The notes under the pieces are model-generated. The model was not told the origin of the DNA. It saw nothing but the letters and a program-made list of their open reading frames with translations, and searched no databases. The position numbers and the translations under genes were made by a program. Shown here piece by piece: positions 25,304-32,831 of a stretch of DNA of 32,831 nucleotides. How positions within the stretch are numbered: the first letter of the stretch is position 1; each line of letters opens with the position of its first letter. The DNA comes from Streptomyces malaysiensis subsp. samsunensis (GTDB lineage Bacteria > Actinomycetota > Actinomycetes > Streptomycetales > Streptomycetaceae): positions 1 to 32,831 of the forward strand of contig NZ_JANIIC010000088.1 in assembly GCF_024519315.1 (NCBI RefSeq), read 5' to 3'.

Positions 25304-26773
25304 ATGCCGGATCCTGTAGTTGTCTCGGGCGCCGGCCCCACGGGGCTGATGCTTGCTCATGAACTGAGGCTCGCTGGAGTCGCGACCATAGTGCTTGAGC
25401 GCCTCCAGCGTCCCGGGCAGCCGCCGGGGCAGGCGATGAACACCACTGCGGTGGAACTGCTGGACCTGCGTGGGCTGTTCGAGGGTCTGCACACGGCCGC
25501 CGCCGAACTCCAAGGCACACACTTCTCGATGCTGTGGCTGGACAAGACACCTTTAGCGGGTCGGCATCGGGAGGGTGTAGTTCTGGGACAGCAACATCTC
25601 GAACGCCATTTGGAAGACGCAGCGACCCGCTTGGGAGCGGACATTCGGCGCGGACACGTGCTGCTGGACCTGGAACAGCAGGTTGATAGCGTCACGGTGA
25701 CCGTCGAAGGCCCTTCAGGGCGGTATCGGATCCGAGCAGGCTACGTAGTGGGCGCGGATGGCGAAGACAGCGAGGTACGTGCCCTCGCCGACATCGCCAC
25801 GGTCGAGGGACAGCAACCGTGCTACGGGGTTGTAGCCGACGTGGAGGTGGATCCGGCGACCTTGGCGGAAGTCCACCGTGGGTCCCGGTTCTCTCCGGCG
25901 GGTGGCGTGTATTCCGGGGTCCCTACGGAGCCTGGTGTCTTTCGTGTCATCACCGCCGAGTTCGACAAGGAGCCGCCCGGGCCCGAGCAGCCGGTGTCAG
26001 GGGAGGAGCTGCGGGACAGCATTCACCGGCTCAACGGCACCGAATTTCCGGCCGCGCCGACGCGGTGGATGCGGAGGTACGGCGGACCAACCCGCGTCGC
26101 GGAGCACTTGCGGAAGGGCCGCGTGTTCCTGGCCGGAGACGCAGCGCACACGTTCTTCCCGCTGGCCGGCCTTCGTCTGAGTAACTGCCTGCAGGATGCC
26201 GTCAATCTCGGCTGGAAGCTAGCTGCGGAGTACCACGGCTGGGCACCGCCGGGCCTCCTGGGCACCTACCATTCGGAGCGCCACCGGGAAGGGGCGCGGG
26301 CAGGACGGGCCGTCGAAGCACAGCTCGCCTTGATCCATCCGGCGCACAAGGTTGCCGCGTTGCGGGAACTCGTCGGTGAACTGCTCCGGTATCCGGACGC
26401 CAATCGCCTTCTGCTTGAACTGTCCACCGGGCTGGACACGAACTATGGGGAGGGGGATGGACATCCACTCGTCGGCCGCCGGATCCCCTATGCGGCATTG
26501 GTCTCCGACAGAGGACCGACCGAGCCAGCCCGTGCTCTGCGTGCCGCCCGAGGTGTGCTGATCAACATGACGGGCGGGAAGGCGCCTCTTTCAGCGCATG
26601 ATTGGATGGATCGCATCGATGTACTCACGACATCTCCAGTCGGATGCCTTGAGGCCGCCGCCGTTCTCGTCCGGCCGGACGGCCATGTGGCGTGGGCCCG
26701 AAACGCGGCGGATGGCTGGGCAGGACTGACGGACGGCCTGAGGCGCTGGTTTGGTGAACCATTGACCGCGTGA
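25304..26773 (+). CDS. FAD-dependent aromatic-hydroxylase-type monooxygenase
   Basis: This 489-residue class A flavoprotein monooxygenase has a Rossmann FAD-binding motif at residues 7-14 (VSGAGPTG), the DG motif around Asp152 (GADGED), and the second FAD contact GD motif at Asp279 (FLAGDAAH) followed by LQDAVNLGWKLAAE. The C-terminal 110 residues resemble the thioredoxin-like tail of polyketide hydroxylases of the RdmE/PgaE type. Such enzymes use NAD(P)H and O2 to hydroxylate, epoxidise or Baeyer-Villiger oxidise a substrate. A role as tailoring enzyme is inferred from position. SD GAAGGGA stands eight bases before the ATG. There is one TTA codon, residue 84 (25553-25555). It converges with the P450 gene on a shared terminator. 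Confidence 0.93.
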   Translation: MPDPVVVSGAGPTGLMLAHELRLAGVATIVLERLQRPGQPPGQAMNTTAVELLDLRGLFEGLHTAAAELQGTHFSMLWLDKTPLAGRHREGVVLGQQHLERHLEDAATRLGADIRRGHVLLDLEQQVDSVTVTVEGPSGRYRIRAGYVVGADGEDSEVRALADIATVEGQQPCYGVVADVEVDPATLAEVHRGSRFSPAGGVYSGVPTEPGVFRVITAEFDKEPPGPEQPVSGEELRDSIHRLNGTEFPAAPTRWMRRYGGPTRVAEHLRKGRVFLAGDAAHTFFPLAGLRLSNCLQDAVNLGWKLAAEYHGWAPPGLLGTYHSERHREGARAGRAVEAQLALIHPAHKVAALRELVGELLRYPDANRLLLELSTGLDTNYGEGDGHPLVGRRIPYAALVSDRGPTEPARALRAARGVLINMTGGKAPLSAHDWMDRIDVLTTSPVGCLEAAAVLVRPDGHVAWARNAADGWAGLTDGLRRWFGEPLTA

Positions 26774-26780
26774 CACGGAG

Positions 26781-26813
26781 ACCGGCCGGGGCGATAGCTT
26801 CATCCCGGCCGGT
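26781..26813. terminator. Bidirectional terminator between convergent monooxygenase and P450 genes
   Basis: ACCGGCCGGG (26781-26790) and CCCGGCCGGT (26804-26813) form a perfect 10-bp stem with a 13-base loop. An outer CACGG/CCGTG pair (26774-26778 and 26819-26823) can extend it. It sits in the 73-bp gap between two convergent stop codons, so it can serve both transcripts. There is no T-run, as is usual in high-GC actinomycetes. Confidence 0.8.
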
Positions 26814-26846
26814 GCTGTGCCGTGGTTGCGGGGTGGCGTCAGGGAG

Positions 26847-28052
26847 TCACCACGCCACCGGAAGCTCGCGTACCCCGAACACCGCCATCTCGTAGCGGTA
26901 CGAGAGCTCGTCAGGTGAGACGGCCAGCCGCAGATTGGGCAGGCGCCGCAGCAGCGTCTCTAAGGCAACCTGCAGTTCAAGCCGGGCCAAGGGGTGCCCC
27001 AGACAATGGTGGACACCGAACCCGAAGGCGACATGGCTACGCGCGTCCCGGCGGACGTCGAGATCATCTGGCGAGGTGAATTGCCGCGGGTCGCGGTTGG
27101 CGGTGTTGAGCATACAGACGATTCCCTCACCGGCCCGTATGGTCTCGTCTCCCCACTCGATATCCTCTACGGCGACGCGGCTGAGCCCGGTCTGCGCGAC
27201 GCTCAGGTACCGCAGCAACTCCTCCACCGAGCCCTTGACGAGGGCGGGGTCATTGCGTACTGCGGCCAGCTGTTCGGGATGCGTTAAGAGGGCGAGCGCG
27301 CTGAGAGCGATCATGTTTGCGGTTGTCTCGTGTCCGGCGACCAGCAGCAGGCGTGCGATGCCCACGATTTCCGCACGGGTGAGCTGCCCTGTTGCCTCGC
27401 GCTCCGCGACCAGGCGGCTCAGCAGATCGTCCTGCGGATCCGAGGATTTCTGATCGACCAGTTCACTCAGAAAGCGACTTAACTCGCTTTCGGCGTTGGC
27501 CACCTCCCCTTCGTTGCGGGAACGGTCCAGTAGCGTCATGCTGTGCTTTTGGAAGAAGGCACGGTCGCTGTACGGGGCCCCGAGTAGACGGCAGATGACC
27601 AGTGACGGAATAGGGAGTGCAAATTCCGAGACCAGATCGGCGGGTGGCGTTCGGTCCGCCAGCTGGTCGATGAAGCCGTCTACGATGCGCTGGATTTCGG
27701 GGCGTAGTCGCTCCATGCGGCTTAAAGTGAATTCTCCGGCGAGCATGCCGCGCAGGCGACCGTGCTCCGGATCGTCCATCTGGCCGAAGTTGCGCCTCCC
27801 CTCCGTAAGAGCCCTCAGGCCGGCCGAGCGGAAGGGGTAGCCAGGGCGGCTGGTGTCGGCGCTGAAGCGTGAGTCCTTCAGTATCCGGCGAACATCATCG
27901 AAGCGGGTCGCAAGCCATGGAGTGCTGCCGTCCCACAGGACGATGCGGGACAGAGGTTGTTCCTCGCGTCGCTCCGTATACGGGGCTGGAGGTGCGAACG
28001 GGCACTGACGCGCGGTCTCCGGATGAAGCAGCGGGGTGATGGACGATGACAC
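26847..28052 (-). CDS. Cytochrome P450 (bacterial, soluble)
   Basis: This 401-residue heme monooxygenase has the I-helix oxygen-binding motif AGHETTAN, an ExxR pair in EELLR, and the heme loop FGFGVHHCLG with Cys350 as the axial ligand. Size and motifs fit actinomycete class I P450s, which need separate ferredoxin partners; none is encoded in the window. The start is GTG 28052 with GGAGG six bases upstream. Three leucines are encoded by TTA (residues 110, 191 and 256), so translation should depend strongly on the bldA tRNA in Streptomyces. The 39-bp gap before the gene holds a copy of the candidate MarR operator. It is probably a tailoring oxidase of the cluster product; the reaction is unknown. 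Confidence 0.95.
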   Translation of the reverse strand: MSSSITPLLHPETARQCPFAPPAPYTERREEQPLSRIVLWDGSTPWLATRFDDVRRILKDSRFSADTSRPGYPFRSAGLRALTEGRRNFGQMDDPEHGRLRGMLAGEFTLSRMERLRPEIQRIVDGFIDQLADRTPPADLVSEFALPIPSLVICRLLGAPYSDRAFFQKHSMTLLDRSRNEGEVANAESELSRFLSELVDQKSSDPQDDLLSRLVAEREATGQLTRAEIVGIARLLLVAGHETTANMIALSALALLTHPEQLAAVRNDPALVKGSVEELLRYLSVAQTGLSRVAVEDIEWGDETIRAGEGIVCMLNTANRDPRQFTSPDDLDVRRDARSHVAFGFGVHHCLGHPLARLELQVALETLLRRLPNLRLAVSPDELSYRYEMAVFGVRELPVAW

Positions 28053-28071
28053 TCGATGCCTCCAAACTTAG

Positions 28072-28084
28072 TTAACTTAGGTAA
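28072..28084. promoter_or_regulatory. Candidate MarR operator, copy 2 (in front of the P450 gene)
   Basis: The minus strand reads TTACCTAAGTTAA followed by CTAAG, centred on an AGTTAACT palindrome. The 13-base core equals the site at 23397-23409. It lies between the stop of the upstream gene (TAA, 28094-28092) and the P450 SD (28063-28059), where the P450 transcript would have to start if it has its own promoter. Confidence 0.6.
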
Positions 28085-28091
28085 TAAGAAG

Positions 28092-28748
28092 TTATCGCAT
28101 TCCGGGGCTGCTGGCGAGTGCTGACTGGAGTGCCGCATAAGCCAATTGCTCCGTCGGGCCACAAGGCCACCAGGCTCCGTGCTCGCGCGCATACGGATAC
28201 CAAAGGCCACCAGTCCCAAGACGAATTTGGACGTCCAGTCCGTCGGCGGTGATGCGATTGCCCCAGACGCGCAGGTAGAGGGGGTTTGAGCCGTCCCATT
28301 CGGCATGGAGTGATGAGAGTGCCTGGTCCAGGGCTTTCTTTGGTGGAAGCCACATCCTCTCCAGCACGTCGAGCCCGGCTTCTCCACCGAATTTCCATGC
28401 CCGGACAGCGAAGTTCAGCTCCATAGGTAGTCGCCCGGTTCCCGTGCAAAGGCGGCTGAAAATCTCCTCGTCCTGGTGTGAAGCCGCGATGCGCACCGAG
28501 TCCCGCCAGAGATCCTCAGTGACTGTCTCGTCACCAGGCAAGGCGGAAGTCAGCATCCGGTGGGCCCTGGCCGCCGCATCCGCGATCAGCAGTTCAAGCC
28601 CTTGTGCGTCGATTCCCGTTGCCTGATGGCCATCCATCACATAAGGAGAGCCGGGACGGGCCGGTGGCGGCTGCAGTTCAGGCAGCGGCTCGCAGGTGGC
28701 GTCCCTGAAAACCTCTTCGGCCGGGACTCCCGGGCAGCGGGAGAGCAT
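28092..28748 (-). CDS. C-terminal part of a SWIM zinc-finger-family protein (helicase partner), N-terminus missing
   Basis: The 218 encoded residues resemble the C-terminal half of actinomycete SWIM proteins that sit downstream of SNF2 helicases: an AARAHRMLTSAL helix region and a C-terminal LRVWGNRITADGLDVQIRLG stretch with a GLWYPY segment. The N-terminal half with the CxCxnCxH zinc-binding motif is absent; only 38 bp separate this frame from the helicase stop. The reading frame continues upstream of the ATG into the end of the helicase gene. The ATG has no SD, so the true start may be a near-cognate codon after GGAGGT at the helicase stop. It is probably a truncated partner of the helicase, co-transcribed and possibly non-functional. 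The family call is from memory of the C-terminal pattern. Confidence 0.55.
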   Translation of the reverse strand: MLSRCPGVPAEEVFRDATCEPLPELQPPPARPGSPYVMDGHQATGIDAQGLELLIADAAARAHRMLTSALPGDETVTEDLWRDSVRIAASHQDEEIFSRLCTGTGRLPMELNFAVRAWKFGGEAGLDVLERMWLPPKKALDQALSSLHAEWDGSNPLYLRVWGNRITADGLDVQIRLGTGGLWYPYAREHGAWWPCGPTEQLAYAALQSALASSPGMR

Positions 28749-28786
28749 GGCGAGCAGGGCACGTTCCGGTCGTGCGGTGTCGTCGA

Positions 28787-31630
<2,844 letters not shown>

Positions 31631-31637
31631 GTTTTTG

Positions 31638-31669
31638 ACACTAGCAGTCCGCCGACGGTCGGCTGTCAA
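31638..31669 (-). promoter_or_regulatory. Helicase promoter with embedded inverted repeat
   Basis: On the minus strand TTGACA (31669-31664) is followed 20 bases later by TAGTGT (31643-31638). Seven bases after that comes the GTG start codon. The spacer contains the perfect inverted repeat GCCGAC-C-GTCGGC (31663-31651), a possible operator between the -35 and -10. The 20-base spacing is longer than the usual 16-18, so the -10 could be shifted to GCTAGT. Confidence 0.5.
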
Positions 31670-31893
31670 GCGTGAGGCGGGGGCGAAACGTTCGCGCCGT
31701 AAATGTTGAGAGCGGACCGGCACCGAGGCTGACCTGTTTCAAAGGACTTTAAGGTCGGGCCAAGATCACCGACTTAGGTTGAAGACCGCGTGCCCCCGCA
31801 TGCCTGTTCCTCCTGGCGTCCGACGGGGCACCGACCGATCTGTCCCCGGTAGCGGCCCATCCGTCGCGACACCCCGAGGAGTGTGCATCGCCC
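31670..31893. promoter_or_regulatory. Upstream region of the plus-strand PKS gene
   Basis: About 220 bp between the helicase promoter and the PKS start contain no gene that I can support. A short AT-richer stretch (31736-31755, with AAAGGACTTTAAGG) and a second one near 31770-31785 (GACTTAGGTTGAAG) are the likeliest promoter area. GAGGAG (31876-31881) is the only SD candidate, at 12 bases from the ATG. No copy of the MarR-type motif is present. Confidence 0.4.
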
Positions 31894-32831
31894 ATGGCGG
31901 ACCAGGATAAGCTCCGCGCCTATCTCAAGCGTGCGACGACCGACCTGATGGAGGTCCGTCGCCGCCTGCAAGAAGTTGAGGCGGGCCAGCGGGAACCGGT
32001 GGCCATCGTGGGCATGGCCTGCCGATACCCCGGCGAGGTGCGGTCCCCCGACCAGCTGTGGGAGACGGTCAGCGAGGGACGGGACGCGATCGGACCGTTC
32101 CCCGAGGACAGGGGGTGGGGGGTCGATGACCTTTACGATCCGGATCCTGCCCGGATCGGCAAGTCCACTACGCGCCAGGGTGGCTTCCTCCACGATGCGG
32201 GCTCCTTTGACCCGGCCTTTTTCGGGATCCCGCCGCGTGAAGCGCTTACCATCGACCCGCAGCAGCGTCTGCTGCTGACCACAGTATGGGAGACGTTCGA
32301 ACGCGCCGGAATTGTACCGGCGGTTCTCCGCGGAGAGCCTGTCGGCGTGTTCGCGGGACTCATGTACGCCGAGTACGGACTGCGGATCCGCCGCCCCTCG
32401 GAGGAGTTCGAGGGGTATCTCGGCCAGGGCAGCGCGGCGAGCATCGCTTCAGGGAGGATCTCCTTCACCTTCGGTCTTGAGGGGCCGGCGTTCACGGTGG
32501 ACACGGCGTGTTCGTCGTCGTTGGTGGCGATGCATTTGGCGGTGCAGGCGTTGCGGCGTAGTGAGTGCTCCATGGCCCTGGCCGGGGGCGCCACCGTGAT
32601 GGCGACTCCTGGCACTTTTGTGGAATTCAGTCGGCAGCGAGGACTGTCTCCGGACGGGCGTTGCAAGGCGTTTGCGGCGTCGGCGGATGGGACCGGGTGG
32701 GGGGAAGGCGTCGGCATGCTGCTGTTGGAGCGGTTGTCGGACGCGCGGCGTAATGGGCATCGGGTGCTGGCGGTGATCCGCGGGAGTGCGGTCAACCAGG
32801 ACGGCGCCAGTAGCCAGCTCACCGCTCCCAA
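31894..32831 (+). CDS. Modular type I PKS, N-terminal docking domain and partial first KS (runs off the window)
   Basis: The frame opens at ATG 31894 and is open to the last base (312 complete codons). Residues 1-32 form a docking coiled coil (DKLRAYLKRATTDLMEVRRR) of the class that receives chains from an upstream PKS. The KS follows from about residue 35 (EPVAIVGMACRYPG), with DPQQR and an intact Cys206 in TVDTACSSSL; the window ends at NQDGASSQLTAP, before the catalytic histidines. It is therefore an extension module, not a loading module. It could accept the dienoyl chain from the docking tail of the KSQ protein. It is transcribed away from the rest of the PKS genes, so the cluster continues to the right. 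KS sequence and linker look most like those of the PKS at 14343-17468. Confidence 0.95.
   Translation, partial: MADQDKLRAYLKRATTDLMEVRRRLQEVEAGQREPVAIVGMACRYPGEVRSPDQLWETVSEGRDAIGPFPEDRGWGVDDLYDPDPARIGKSTTRQGGFLHDAGSFDPAFFGIPPREALTIDPQQRLLLTTVWETFERAGIVPAVLRGEPVGVFAGLMYAEYGLRIRRPSEEFEGYLGQGSAASIASGRISFTFGLEGPAFTVDTACSSSLVAMHLAVQALRRSECSMALAGGATVMATPGTFVEFSRQRGLSPDGRCKAFAASADGTGWGEGVGMLLLERLSDARRNGHRVLAVIRGSAVNQDGASSQLTAP

Noticed and set aside
32133..32831. Minus-strand open frame at the right end
   Set aside because: It is antisense to a clear KS domain (docking coil, DPQQR, TVDTACSSSL) on the plus strand, which is the real gene.

Overview
The window is high-GC actinomycete DNA, most likely from Streptomyces or a close relative. 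It shows giant modular type I PKS genes, a SARP regulator, GTG/TTG starts and rare in-frame TTA codons. It covers much of a hybrid PKS-NRPS biosynthetic gene cluster and is cut at both ends: a transposase start on the left and a PKS gene running off the right.

Layout. Bases 1-384 hold transposase/integrase debris. From 21665 down to 385, on the minus strand, lies a four-gene assembly-line unit in this order: a stand-alone Cys-type Dieckmann cyclase-like alpha/beta hydrolase (20820-21665), a C-A-PCP NRPS (17481-20657), a one-module KS-AT-ACP PKS (14343-17468), and a three-module PKS (385-14334) with a KSQ-AT-ACP loading module followed by two KS-AT-DH-KR-ACP modules. Bases 21892-24728 hold an MFS exporter, a divergent MarR repressor and a SARP-type activator. 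Bases 25304-28052 hold an FAD monooxygenase and a cytochrome P450, which converge on a strong inverted-repeat terminator. Bases 28092-31630 hold a SNF2-family helicase and a shortened SWIM-associated protein. At 31894 a further PKS gene starts on the plus strand and is truncated by the window end inside its first KS.

Predicted chemistry (inference from domain order). The KSQ module decarboxylates a methylmalonyl unit to a propionyl starter. Two malonyl extensions, each with KR and DH, give a conjugated diene. The chain passes to PKS proteins that lie partly outside the window, and then to the KS-AT-ACP module, which leaves a beta-keto group. The NRPS adds an amino acid; the specificity residues most resemble glycine. 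The Cys-Asp-His hydrolase could then release the chain by Dieckmann cyclisation as a 3-acyl tetramic acid. The P450 and flavoprotein would oxidise the product and the MFS protein would export it.

Most notable observations. (1) A 3,081-bp direct repeat in the large PKS, identical as far as I can see except for one 23-bp patch, ends between the two halves of the DH domains and has an in-frame 5,301-bp period. (2) A 13-bp AT-rich motif is shared by the marR/MFS promoter region and the tiny gap in front of the P450 gene, which suggests a small MarR regulon. (3) The P450 carries three TTA codons. (4) The helicase has a promoter that implies a leaderless mRNA.
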